From the NCBI RefSeq assembly GCF_003316635.1, contig NZ_QNQP01000006.1, forward strand, positions 1 through 64,000: a stretch of 64,000 bases of DNA. The letters run 5' to 3'. Shown piece by piece: positions 7,850 through 15,457 of this stretch. Position 1 is the stretch's first letter. Each line of letters starts with the position of its first letter. Source of the DNA: Roseovarius dicentrarchi (GTDB lineage Bacteria; Pseudomonadota; Alphaproteobacteria; Rhodobacterales; Rhodobacteraceae). A model generated the notes under the pieces. It did no database searches and was not told the DNA's origin. It worked only from the letters and a program-made list of their open reading frames with translations. A program made the position numbers and the translations under genes.

Positions 7850-9034
7850 ATGATTGAAAAGGACATCCCCTTCAGCAGCGCCGAATATCAGCGGCGACTG
7901 GTGAAGACGCGACATGCCATGAAGGCCGCAGGCATCGACGTGCTTTTTTGCACCGATCCCAGCAACCAGAACTGGCTGACCGCCTATGACGGCTGGTCGT
8001 TCTATGTCCATCAGGGCGTGCTGGTCACGCTTGATGGGCCGCCCGTCTGGTGGGGGCGCTACATGGACATGATGGGCGGGCGGCGCACCTGCTGGATGGA
8101 GGATGAACACATCCTTGGCTACGAGGATCACTATATCCAAAGCACCGTGCGCCACCCGATGCAGGACCTTGCCGCGCGTATCAAGGGCATGGGGCTGGGC
8201 AGCGCGCGCATCGGCGTCGAGATGGAGAACTATTACTACTCGGCCAAGGCCCATGCCGTTCTGACCGCCGAACTGCCCGAGGCCGAATTCATCGACGCGA
8301 CCGCACTGGTCAACTGGCAGCGTCTGGTCAAATCGGACGAGGAAATCGGGTTCATGCGCCGCGCCGCCCGTATCACCGACAAGGTGATCGAAACCGCGAT
8401 CGAGCGGGCCGCGCCGGGCGTGCGCAAGAATGATCTGGTGGCCGATGTCCTGCACGCCGGCATCACCGGGCTGGGGGACGATTGGGGCGATTATCCGGCG
8501 ATCCTGCCGCTGACCCCCTCGGGCGCCGATGCCACCGCGGCGCACCTGACCTGGGACGGCAAACCGATGAAGGCGGGCGAGGCCACGTTTTTCGAGCTGT
8601 CGGGCGTCTATCGCCGTTATCATGCGCCGCTCAGCCGGACGGTGTTCCTGGGAACACCGCCGGATGACATGCTGCGCGCCGAGGCCGCCCAGATCGAGGG
8701 AATCGAGGCCGGGCTGGAGGCCGCACGCGCCGGCGCGCGGACCTGCGACATTGCCAATGCCTTCATGGGCGTTCTCGCGCGCCACGGGATCGAGCGGTCA
8801 GGCCGCATGGGCTATCCCGTCGGCGTCAGCTATCCGCCCGACTGGGGCGAGCGCACCGCGTCGATCCGCAGCGAGGATGACACCGTGCTGGAGCCCGGCA
8901 TGGTCTTTCACTTCATGCCTGCCCTCTGGATGGACACCTGGGGCCTTGAGACGACCGAGACGATCCTGATCAAGGACAGCGGCGCGGCAGAGCCGCTGTG
9001 CAACCAGCCCCGCAAGCTGTTCATCAAGGATTAG
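7850..9034 (+). CDS. doeA: Ectoine hydrolase-like M24/creatinase family protein
   Basis: This 394-residue pita-bread protein of the M24/creatinase group has an N-terminal creatinase domain (about 10-155) and a C-terminal catalytic domain (about 165-385). The opening stretch (DPSNQNWLTAYDGWSFYVHQ, 36-55) is, from memory, characteristic of ectoine hydrolase DoeA/EutD, which opens the ectoine ring. The metal ligands of true M24 peptidases are largely missing: the usual DxGa...sDitRT becomes FFELSG...HAPLSRT (247-264), and the GHGIG histidine becomes YPVGVSY. E249 sits about where the catalytic glutamate of EutD lies. It diverges from an Lrp/AsnC regulator next to an aminotransferase, like doe clusters, but the deacetylase DoeB is not in this window. 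Another cyclic amidine or amine substrate is possible. Confidence 0.68.
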   Translation: MIEKDIPFSSAEYQRRLVKTRHAMKAAGIDVLFCTDPSNQNWLTAYDGWSFYVHQGVLVTLDGPPVWWGRYMDMMGGRRTCWMEDEHILGYEDHYIQSTVRHPMQDLAARIKGMGLGSARIGVEMENYYYSAKAHAVLTAELPEAEFIDATALVNWQRLVKSDEEIGFMRRAARITDKVIETAIERAAPGVRKNDLVADVLHAGITGLGDDWGDYPAILPLTPSGADATAAHLTWDGKPMKAGEATFFELSGVYRRYHAPLSRTVFLGTPPDDMLRAEAAQIEGIEAGLEAARAGARTCDIANAFMGVLARHGIERSGRMGYPVGVSYPPDWGERTASIRSEDDTVLEPGMVFHFMPALWMDTWGLETTETILIKDSGAAEPLCNQPRKLFIKD

Positions 9035-9093
9035 ACCCTGAAAGGCGCTTTAGGCTCTAAACCCGGCGCCTGAAAAGCGTGGCCCCAAAAGAA

Positions 9094-9123
9094 AACAGGC
9101 GCAGCTGGCCGGCTGCGCCTGTT
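9094..9123 (-). terminator. Strong intrinsic terminator between convergent genes
   Basis: A perfect 12-bp stem (AACAGGCGCAGC 9094-9105 with GCTGCGCCTGTT 9112-9123, loop TGGCCG) is followed on the minus strand by TTTTCTTTT. It ends the aminotransferase gene at 9146 and may also stop readthrough from the doeA-like gene. Confidence 0.9.
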
Positions 9124-9145
9124 CATATCCGGGCGGTAAAAGCGT

Positions 9146-10540
9146 CTAGGCGGCTTTCATGCGGCCTTCGGCCTTCAGCTGCTTGTACGCCAGATCCAGC
9201 GCGGTCCACGCGCGGTCCACCAGCGTGTCCATCTCGGCATCGGTAATCACCAAGGGGGGCGAGATGATCATGCGGTCGCCGACATGGCGCATCACCAGAC
9301 CGTTCTGGAAGCAATGCTCGCGGCAAATCAGCCCCGCGTCGCCCTCGTTCCCGGCAAAGGCGGCGCGGCTGGATGCGTCCGGCGTCAGCACGATGGACCC
9401 CATCATGCCGATCGTCGTCGCCTCGCCCACCAGCGGGTGGTCGGCCAGCCCCTTCCATTTGCCCGCCAGATAGGCGGCGGAATGGTCGGCCACGCGGTCA
9501 ACGATGCCTTCTTCCTGCAGGATACGCAGGTTTTCCAAGGCAACCGCGCAGGTCATCGGGTGGCCGGAATAGGTGTAGCCATGCGCGAATTCGCAATCAT
9601 TGATGACCTTCGCCACCTCGTCGCACACGACCGATCCGCCGATGGGCGCGTAGCCGCTGCTCAGCCCCTTGGCGATGGTCATGATATGCGGGCGGATACC
9701 CAGCGTTTCGCTGCCGAACCACGTGCCGGTGCGGCCAAATCCGCAAATCACCTCGTCCGCGATCAGCAGGATCTCGTACTTGTCACAGATACGCTGGATT
9801 TCCGGCCAGTAAGTGCTGGGCGGGATGATGACGCCGCCGGCGCCCTGAATCGGCTCGGCGATGAAGGCGGCGACGCGATGCTCGCCCAGCTCCTCGATCT
9901 TTTGCTCCAGCTGGCGCGCGCGCTCCAGCCCGAAATCCTCGGGGGACATGTCGCCGCCCTCGGCCCACCAATGGGGCTGATCTATGTGGCAGATATTCTC
10001 AATCGGCAGGCCGCCCTGTTCGTGCATGAACGACATGCCGCCAAGGCTGCCGCTGCCCATGGAAGAGCCGTGATAGGCATTCTTGCGGCTGATGATGACG
10101 TTCTTGTCCGGCTTGCCCTTCTGCGCCCAGTAGGTGCGCACCATGCGGATGTTGGTATCATTCGCCTCGGACCCCGAGCCGGCGAAAAACACATGGTTCA
10201 GATCGCGCGGCGCCAGCTCGGCCAGCTTCGCCGACAGGGCGATGGCCGGGACGTGCGACGTCTGGAAAAACGTGTTGTAATAGGGCAGCTCGCGCATCTG
10301 GCGGGCGGCGGCATCGGCCATTTCGCCCCGGCCATAGCCGATATTGACGCACCACAGCCCGGCCATCGCATCCAGATAATCGTTGCCGTCGCTGTCGGTC
10401 AGGGTCACGCCCTTGGCGCGGGTGATGATACGCGCGCCTTTTTTGCCCAGATCGTCATTATGGGTAAAGGGGTGCATGTGGTGGGCGGCGTCCAGCGCCT
10501 GAAGCTCGGCTGTGGGCGGATGGTTGGCGATCATGTTCAT
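9146..10540 (-). CDS. Class III aminotransferase, putrescine:pyruvate (SpuC) type
   Basis: This 464-residue class III aminotransferase probably converts putrescine or a related diamine to an aminoaldehyde. Markers are GLWCVNIGYGR (61-71), SGSEANDTN (122-130), PLP aspartate D262 in ADEVICGFGR and Schiff-base lysine K291 in TIAKGLSSGYAP. It is a clear paralogue of the aminotransferase at 5754-7124. ATGs at 10540 and 10534 are both possible; AAAGG lies about 8 bases before the first. It has its own sigma70-like promoter at 10617-10644 and a strong terminator, and is divided from the PotFGHI-type operon only by the GntR regulator gene. The neighbourhood favours polyamine breakdown; related enzymes also use beta-alanine or taurine. 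Confidence 0.9.
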   Translation of the reverse strand: MNMIANHPPTAELQALDAAHHMHPFTHNDDLGKKGARIITRAKGVTLTDSDGNDYLDAMAGLWCVNIGYGRGEMADAAARQMRELPYYNTFFQTSHVPAIALSAKLAELAPRDLNHVFFAGSGSEANDTNIRMVRTYWAQKGKPDKNVIISRKNAYHGSSMGSGSLGGMSFMHEQGGLPIENICHIDQPHWWAEGGDMSPEDFGLERARQLEQKIEELGEHRVAAFIAEPIQGAGGVIIPPSTYWPEIQRICDKYEILLIADEVICGFGRTGTWFGSETLGIRPHIMTIAKGLSSGYAPIGGSVVCDEVAKVINDCEFAHGYTYSGHPMTCAVALENLRILQEEGIVDRVADHSAAYLAGKWKGLADHPLVGEATTIGMMGSIVLTPDASSRAAFAGNEGDAGLICREHCFQNGLVMRHVGDRMIISPPLVITDAEMDTLVDRAWTALDLAYKQLKAEGRMKAA

Positions 10541-10616
10541 GGGCTGGCCTTTCGTTGGCTGGGCGTATGCGTCTGAATTACGGGAGGGCCGCGGCGCGGC
10601 GTACCGGGATGGCGCA

Positions 10617-10644
10617 AGAATATGATCAAATTATTCAATGTCAA
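10617..10644 (-). promoter_or_regulatory. Sigma70-type promoter of the SpuC-like aminotransferase gene
   Basis: On the minus strand TTGACA (10644-10639) is followed after 16 bases by TATTCT (10622-10617), pointing toward the start at 10540. The spacer contains the TGATCAAATT motif (10623-10632) that recurs upstream of the potF-like gene. Confidence 0.6.
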
Positions 10645-10649
10645 TCGAA

Positions 10650-11336
10650 TCACTCATCTGCGGGGTTTCCAGCCAGAGATGCGCGCAGCTGGTCCATGCC
10701 CTGCCGCACATCCGCGGCAATCGCGGCGGCAGCGGCGTCTGAATCGCCCGCCTGCATGGCGCTGAGCGTCTGCTTGTGATTGTCGGGCAGGTTCTGGGTG
10801 CCCATCCGGCCACACAAAACCCGCATTGACGGGCCAAAGCGCAGCCATAGCCCCTCGGCCAGATCGGCCAGGATGGGCGATTGCGCCAGCCGGTAAATCG
10901 CCAGATGAAACTGGTGATTCAGGTGCAGATATCCGCGCAGATCGCCCTGCCGGATTGCCCCGTCCAGCGCGCGGTCGAGTTGCGTCAGAGACGCAATGTC
11001 CACCGCCGTGACATGCGCCATCGCCCTGCGCGTCAGATATGGGTCAAGCCATTCGCGCGCAACGATAATTTCGTCGATATCCGCCGCTGTCAGCAGTGGC
11101 ACACTGACCCGCCTGTTGCCCTGAAATTCCAGCGCGCCCTGCGATATCAGGCGGCGGATCGCCTCGCGTACCGGGGTCATGCCGGCGCCCAGCCCTTCGG
11201 TCAGGCCCTGAATGGTCACCGCCTGCCCCGGCGTCAGATCGCCATACAGGACCATGTCGCGCAGGCGCAGATAGACCTGCGCATGGGCCGGCAATGCGCC
11301 CGGTACGGTGCCTGAAATCTGGGCAGTTTGCTGCAT
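10650..11336 (-). CDS. GntR family regulator with FCD domain
   Basis: This 228-residue regulator has a GntR winged helix at about 18-82 (VYLRLRDMVLYGDLTPGQAV, then MTPVREAIRRLISQGALE) and an FCD all-helical effector domain (about 90-215). The likely metal/ligand stretch is NHQFHLAIYRLAQSP with a later HKQTLSAM. FCD proteins are usually repressors released by a small carboxylate or pathway intermediate. It lies between, and codirectional with, the SpuC-like aminotransferase gene and divergent from the PotFGHI-type operon. Matching TGATCAAATT motifs sit at the promoters of both neighbours, so it probably represses both. The effector could be putrescine-derived, such as an aminobutyrate, but this is not visible in the sequence. 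Confidence 0.9.
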   Translation of the reverse strand: MQQTAQISGTVPGALPAHAQVYLRLRDMVLYGDLTPGQAVTIQGLTEGLGAGMTPVREAIRRLISQGALEFQGNRRVSVPLLTAADIDEIIVAREWLDPYLTRRAMAHVTAVDIASLTQLDRALDGAIRQGDLRGYLHLNHQFHLAIYRLAQSPILADLAEGLWLRFGPSMRVLCGRMGTQNLPDNHKQTLSAMQAGDSDAAAAAIAADVRQGMDQLRASLAGNPADE

Positions 11337-11409
11337 GACGCATAACGCTCCGACGGCTTGGGGATCACTGAGGTTGCCAGTTTACCGACCCCGTGAAAAC
11401 ATTACCATA

Positions 11410-11439
11410 TTGCCATACGCGAAAAAACTTGATCAAATT
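11410..11439 (+). promoter_or_regulatory. Promoter and candidate GntR operator of the potFGHI-like operon
   Basis: TTGCCA (11410-11415), a 17-base spacer and TCAAAT (11433-11438) form a plausible sigma70 promoter. TGATCAAATT (11430-11439), containing the palindrome TTGATCAA (11429-11436), overlaps the -10 element. The same ten bases occur in the promoter spacer of the aminotransferase gene on the other side of the GntR gene. Confidence 0.45.
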
Positions 11440-11447
11440 CGCGGCAG

Positions 11448-11464
11448 CGGTGACCAGATCACCG
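11448..11464. repeat. Inverted repeat CGGTGA-n5-TCACCG in the potF leader
   Basis: A perfect 6-bp dyad lies just upstream of the ribosome-binding site of the binding-protein gene and downstream of its likely promoter. It may be a second operator or a small leader hairpin. Confidence 0.35.
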
Positions 11465-11482
11465 AACCAACGGGAGAAGACA

Positions 11483-12568
11483 ATGAAAAGAACAATTCTG
11501 ACCGCGACCATCACACTGGCGATGACCGCAACCGCCGCGGTGTCCGAAGAGGTGCGCGTTTATAACTGGTCCGACTATATCGACGAATCGCTCTTGGGCA
11601 AATTCGAGGAAGAGACCGGGATCGACCTGATCTATGACGTCTTTGACAGCAACGAATTGCTGGAAACGAAAATGCTGTCCAGCGGATCGGGCTATGACGT
11701 GGTTGTGCCCACCGGCACATTCATGCAGCGCCAGATCGCCGCCGGCGCGTTTCAGAAGCTGGATAAATCCAAGCTGCCAAACATCGAAAACATGTGGGAG
11801 TTGATCGAAAAGCGCACCGCGCAGTACGACCCCGGCAACGAATATTCGATCAACTACATGTGGGGCACCACCGGCATCGGCGTCAACGTGAACAAGGTGC
11901 GCGAAGTGCTGGGCGAGGATGCTCCGATCAAATCGCTCGATCTGGTCTTCAAGCCGGAGAACATGGAAAAACTGGCCGAATGCGGCGTGCATTTCCTGGA
12001 TGCCCCGGCTGAGATGATCCCGATGGCGCTGAAGTTTCTGGGCGAAGATCCCGACAGCCACGACCCCGACGTGATCGCCAAGGTCGAGGATGTGTTCATG
12101 CCCGTCCGCCCCTACATCCGCAAATTCCACTCCAGCGAGTTCATCAATGCGCTGGCGAACGGCGATATCTGCGTTGCCGTGGGTTGGTCCGGCGATATCC
12201 TGCAAGCGCGCGACCGCGCGGCAGAGGCCGATAACGGCGTCGAAATCGTCTATAACGCCCCGAAAGAGGGCGCGCAGATGTGGTTCGACCAGATGACCAT
12301 CCCGGTCGATGCGCCCAACCCCGATGGCGCGCATAAATTCCTGAACTTCATCATGGATCCGCAGAATGCGGCGGCCGCGTCGAACTATGTCTATTATGCC
12401 AATGGGAACAAGGCATCGCAGGAGTTTCTGGTCGAGGACGTGATCGGCGACAACGCGGTTTACCCCGATGAGGAGACGCTGGAGAACCTGTTCACGGTCA
12501 CCCCGTTCGAGCCCAAGGTGCAGCGCGTCGTCACGCGCCTGTGGACAAAGATCAAGTCAGGCACCTAA
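11483..12568 (+). CDS. potF: Polyamine-binding periplasmic protein, PotF type
   Basis: This 361-residue SBP family 8 protein probably binds putrescine or a related amine in the periplasm. The start at 11483 follows GGGAGA by 6 bases; an in-frame upstream ATG at 11393 is rejected because the signal peptide (about 1-21, ILTATITLAMTATAAVS) begins at the later ATG. The mature protein opens EEVRVYNWSDYIDESLL, the PotF/PotD hallmark whose tryptophan and serine contact the diamine, and YDVVVPTGTFMQRQ follows. It is first in a five-gene run with ATPase, two permeases and an amine oxidase, and a perfect 9-bp hairpin follows it. Confidence 0.92.
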   Translation: MKRTILTATITLAMTATAAVSEEVRVYNWSDYIDESLLGKFEEETGIDLIYDVFDSNELLETKMLSSGSGYDVVVPTGTFMQRQIAAGAFQKLDKSKLPNIENMWELIEKRTAQYDPGNEYSINYMWGTTGIGVNVNKVREVLGEDAPIKSLDLVFKPENMEKLAECGVHFLDAPAEMIPMALKFLGEDPDSHDPDVIAKVEDVFMPVRPYIRKFHSSEFINALANGDICVAVGWSGDILQARDRAAEADNGVEIVYNAPKEGAQMWFDQMTIPVDAPNPDGAHKFLNFIMDPQNAAAASNYVYYANGNKASQEFLVEDVIGDNAVYPDEETLENLFTVTPFEPKVQRVVTRLWTKIKSGT

Positions 12569-12578
12569 ATGACCCGGC

Positions 12579-12604
12579 GCCCGCGCGGGGATCGTCGCGC
12601 GGGC
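12579..12604 (+). terminator. Hairpin between binding-protein and ATPase genes
   Basis: GCCCGCGCG (12579-12587) pairs perfectly with CGCGCGGGC (12596-12604), loop of 8. There is no T tract, so it is more likely an RNA-stabilising or attenuating hairpin than a full terminator. It allows the upstream binding-protein message to accumulate. Confidence 0.6.
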
Positions 12605-12632
12605 CACCCTGCCCCTCCAGACCGGAGCCAAG

Positions 12633-13754
12633 ATGAGCCAGACCGTTTTCGAGCCGTGGACCGACCCACAGGCCAAGCCACTGATTCAGTTCCAGAATGT
12701 CACAAAACGCTTTGGCGATTTTGTGGCCATCGACAACCAGACATTCGATATATACGAGCGCGAGTTTTTCGCCCTTCTCGGCCCGTCGGGCTGCGGCAAG
12801 ACCACCATGATGCGGATGCTGGCCGGCTTTGAAAAGCCGACCGAGGGCAAGATCCTGCTGGCCGGTCAGGACATGGCGCCAATCCCGCCGAACAAGCGGT
12901 CTGTGAACATGATGTTTCAGTCCTACGCCCTGTTTCCGCACCTCAGCGTCTGGGAAAACATCGCCTTTGGCCTGAAACGCGACAAGAAGCCGAAGGAAGA
13001 GATCGCCGACCGCGTCGCGCAGATGCTGAAACTGACCCGGCTGGAGAAATTCGCCAAACGCAAGCCGCACCAGATATCGGGCGGCCAGCGCCAGCGCGTC
13101 GCACTGGCCCGGAGCCTGGCAAAGGCGCCCAAGCTGCTGCTGCTGGACGAACCGCTGGGCGCGCTGGATGCCAAGCTGCGTCAGGATACCCAGTTCGAGC
13201 TGGTGGACATTCAGGAAAAGACCGGCACAACCTTTGTCATCGTCACCCACGATCAGGAAGAGGCGATGACCGTCGCCACCCGCGTTGCCGTGATGGATGA
13301 CGGCAAGATCATGCAGGCCGACACGCCCGCCAACATCTATGAGCGGCCAAATTCGGTCTATGTCGCTGATTTCATTGGTGACGTCACCATCATCGAAGGG
13401 CGCGCAACGGCAAACGGCAATGGCTATGACATCGCCTTTGCCGAAGGGCAGCCGACGCTGCACGCCGAATCCAGCAAATCATTTCAAAACGGACAGTCCT
13501 GCCATCTGGCGATTCGCCCCGAAAAGGTGGCGATCACCGCCGACAAGCCGGACACGCGCAACGCGTTGAAGGGGACGATCCTGGATATCGCTTACCTGGG
13601 CAATCTGTCCACCTACCACGTCAAACTCGGGACGGGGCAGATCATCAAGGCGCAAACCGCCAACACCCGCCGCCTGTCGCGCCGCAGCTTCACGTGGGAG
13701 GATCCGGTGTGGCTCAGCTGGACCGACACCGCCGCCGTGCTGCTGGAGGGGTAG
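12633..13754 (+). CDS. potG: Polyamine ABC importer ATP-binding protein, PotG type
   Basis: This 373-residue ATPase subunit has Walker A GPSGCGKT (50-57), Q-loop Q96, signature ISGGQRQR (148-155), Walker B LLLLDEP (168-174) and switch histidine H206, followed by a C-terminal TOBE region. The N-terminal extension before the first strand (TDPQAKPLIQFQNVTKRFGD) is PotG-like. The ATG has GGAG about 8 bases upstream. It lies 64 bases after the binding-protein gene and 3 bases before the first permease gene, inside one transcription unit. Confidence 0.93.
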   Translation: MSQTVFEPWTDPQAKPLIQFQNVTKRFGDFVAIDNQTFDIYEREFFALLGPSGCGKTTMMRMLAGFEKPTEGKILLAGQDMAPIPPNKRSVNMMFQSYALFPHLSVWENIAFGLKRDKKPKEEIADRVAQMLKLTRLEKFAKRKPHQISGGQRQRVALARSLAKAPKLLLLDEPLGALDAKLRQDTQFELVDIQEKTGTTFVIVTHDQEEAMTVATRVAVMDDGKIMQADTPANIYERPNSVYVADFIGDVTIIEGRATANGNGYDIAFAEGQPTLHAESSKSFQNGQSCHLAIRPEKVAITADKPDTRNALKGTILDIAYLGNLSTYHVKLGTGQIIKAQTANTRRLSRRSFTWEDPVWLSWTDTAAVLLEG

Positions 13755-13757
13755 ATT

Positions 13758-14648
13758 ATGCGCCGCTTTGCCCTGATCGCGATTCCCTATATCTGGCTGC
13801 TGGCGCTGTTTCTGGTGCCGTTCCTGATCGTGCTGAAAATCAGCCTCAGCGATACGGCGATGGCCATTCCGCCCTACACACCCACGCTGGACCTGTCCGA
13901 GGGGTGGCAAGGGTTTCGCGCGTTTCTCGCCGAGCTGGATTTTGAGAACTTCACCTTCCTGACCACTGATGACCTCTATTGGAAGGCGTATCTGTCGTCG
14001 TTCAAGATCGCCCTGATCGCGACCTTCCTGACGCTGCTGGTGGGCTATCCCATCGCCTACGGCATGGCCGCCGCACCCGACCATTGGCGCCCGACTCTGA
14101 TGATGCTGGTGATCCTGCCGTTCTGGACCAGCTTTCTGATCCGGGTCTATGCGTGGATCGGCATCCTGTCGAACGAGGGGTATCTGAACCAGCTTCTGCT
14201 GTCGCTTGGCATCATTTCATCGCCGCTGACCATCCTCAACACAAACACGGCGGTCTATATCGGCATCGTCTACACCTACCTGCCCTTCATGATCCTGCCG
14301 ATCTATTCCGCGCTGGAGCGGATGGACGCATCCCTGCTGGAGGCGGCCGAGGATCTGGGATGCAGCCGCATCACCGCCTTCTGGCTGGTCACATTTCCGC
14401 TGTCGAAAAACGGCATCATTGCCGGGTGTTTTCTGGTGTTCATCCCCACCATCGGCGAATTTGTCATCCCATCCCTCTTGGGCGGATCGCAAACCCTGAT
14501 GATCGGCAAGGTGCTGTGGGAGGAATTCTTTAACAACCGCGATTGGCCGGTGGCCAGCGCCGTGGCGGTGATCCTGCTGCTGCTGCTGATCATCCCCATC
14601 ATCCTGTTCCAGCGCAACGAGCAAAAACAGCGGGAGGCCGAAGGATGA
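13758..14648 (+). CDS. potH: Polyamine ABC importer permease, PotH type
   Basis: This 296-residue inner-membrane channel subunit has a first hydrophobic segment near 8-28, and a normal-sized periplasmic loop before the second segment (LLVGYPIAYGMAAAP, near 100). The EAA loop AAEDLGCSRITAFWLVTFPLS contacts the ATPase. In contrast to its paralogue at 1055-2725 there is no large insertion. Its stop overlaps the start of the next permease (ATGA), indicating translational coupling. Confidence 0.92.
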   Translation: MRRFALIAIPYIWLLALFLVPFLIVLKISLSDTAMAIPPYTPTLDLSEGWQGFRAFLAELDFENFTFLTTDDLYWKAYLSSFKIALIATFLTLLVGYPIAYGMAAAPDHWRPTLMMLVILPFWTSFLIRVYAWIGILSNEGYLNQLLLSLGIISSPLTILNTNTAVYIGIVYTYLPFMILPIYSALERMDASLLEAAEDLGCSRITAFWLVTFPLSKNGIIAGCFLVFIPTIGEFVIPSLLGGSQTLMIGKVLWEEFFNNRDWPVASAVAVILLLLLIIPIILFQRNEQKQREAEG

Positions 14649-15457
14649 GACGCGTCACATGGTTCAACGTCACCTCGCTCACGCTGGGGTTCGCGTTCCT
14701 TTACCTGCCGATGATCATCCTGATCATCTACAGCTTCAACGCGGGCAAGCTGGTCACTGTCTGGGCGGGGTTTTCCACCAAATGGTATGGCGAATTGCTC
14801 AGCAATCAGTCGTTTCTGGATGCGGCATGGGTCACGCTCAAGGTGGCGGTCCTGTCGTCAACCATCGCCACGGTTCTGGGCACGATGGCGGCGCTGGTGC
14901 TGGTGCGGTCGGGGCGGTTTTCGGGGCGCACCCTGTTTTCCGGCATGATCTATGCGCCGCTGGTCATGCCCGAAGTCATCACCGGCCTGTCGCTGCTGCT
15001 GCTGTTCATCGGGCTGAACATTGACCGGGGCGTGATGACCATCGTGCTGGCGCATACCACGTTTTCGATGTGCTTTGTGTCGGTCGTCGTCTCCTCCCGC
15101 CTTGTCAGTTTCGACCAGTCGCTGGAGGAGGCGGCGCTGGATCTGGGCTGTTCGCAAATGCAGGCATTCTTTCTTGTCACGCTGCCGATCATCGCGCCCG
15201 CCGTCATTTCCGGCTGGCTGCTGGCGTTCACGCTCAGCCTCGATGATCTGGTGATCGCCAGCTTTACCGCCGGACCATCCTCGACCACGCTGCCGATCAA
15301 GATATGGTCGTCGATCCGCCTTGGCCTCAGCCCCGAAATCAACGCGCTGTCCACGCTGATGATCGGGGTGGTCACGGTGGGCGTCATCACGGCGTCGCTG
15401 ATCAGCAAACGCAGCAGTATGAAGCGGCTGGCAGACGAACGCGCGGCCGGCACATGA
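14645..15457 (+). CDS. potI: Polyamine ABC importer permease, PotI type
   Basis: This 270-residue second channel subunit has six hydrophobic segments and an EAA loop (EAALDLGCSQMQAFFLVTLP). The sequence LTLGFAFLYLPMIILIIYSFNAGK at its start is typical of PotI/PotC. The ATG at 14645 overlaps the PotH stop in ATGA, and its own stop overlaps the oxidoreductase start in ATGA, so three genes are tightly coupled. A longer frame from 14543 lies inside potH and is rejected. Confidence 0.92.
   Translation: MRRVTWFNVTSLTLGFAFLYLPMIILIIYSFNAGKLVTVWAGFSTKWYGELLSNQSFLDAAWVTLKVAVLSSTIATVLGTMAALVLVRSGRFSGRTLFSGMIYAPLVMPEVITGLSLLLLFIGLNIDRGVMTIVLAHTTFSMCFVSVVVSSRLVSFDQSLEEAALDLGCSQMQAFFLVTLPIIAPAVISGWLLAFTLSLDDLVIASFTAGPSSTTLPIKIWSSIRLGLSPEINALSTLMIGVVTVGVITASLISKRSSMKRLADERAAGT

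Noticed and set aside
7721-8785. Extension of the Lrp/AsnC frame upstream to 8785
   Set aside because: It overlaps the doeA-like gene antisense and adds over 350 residues with no Lrp similarity; the regulator fold begins at the ATG at 7720.
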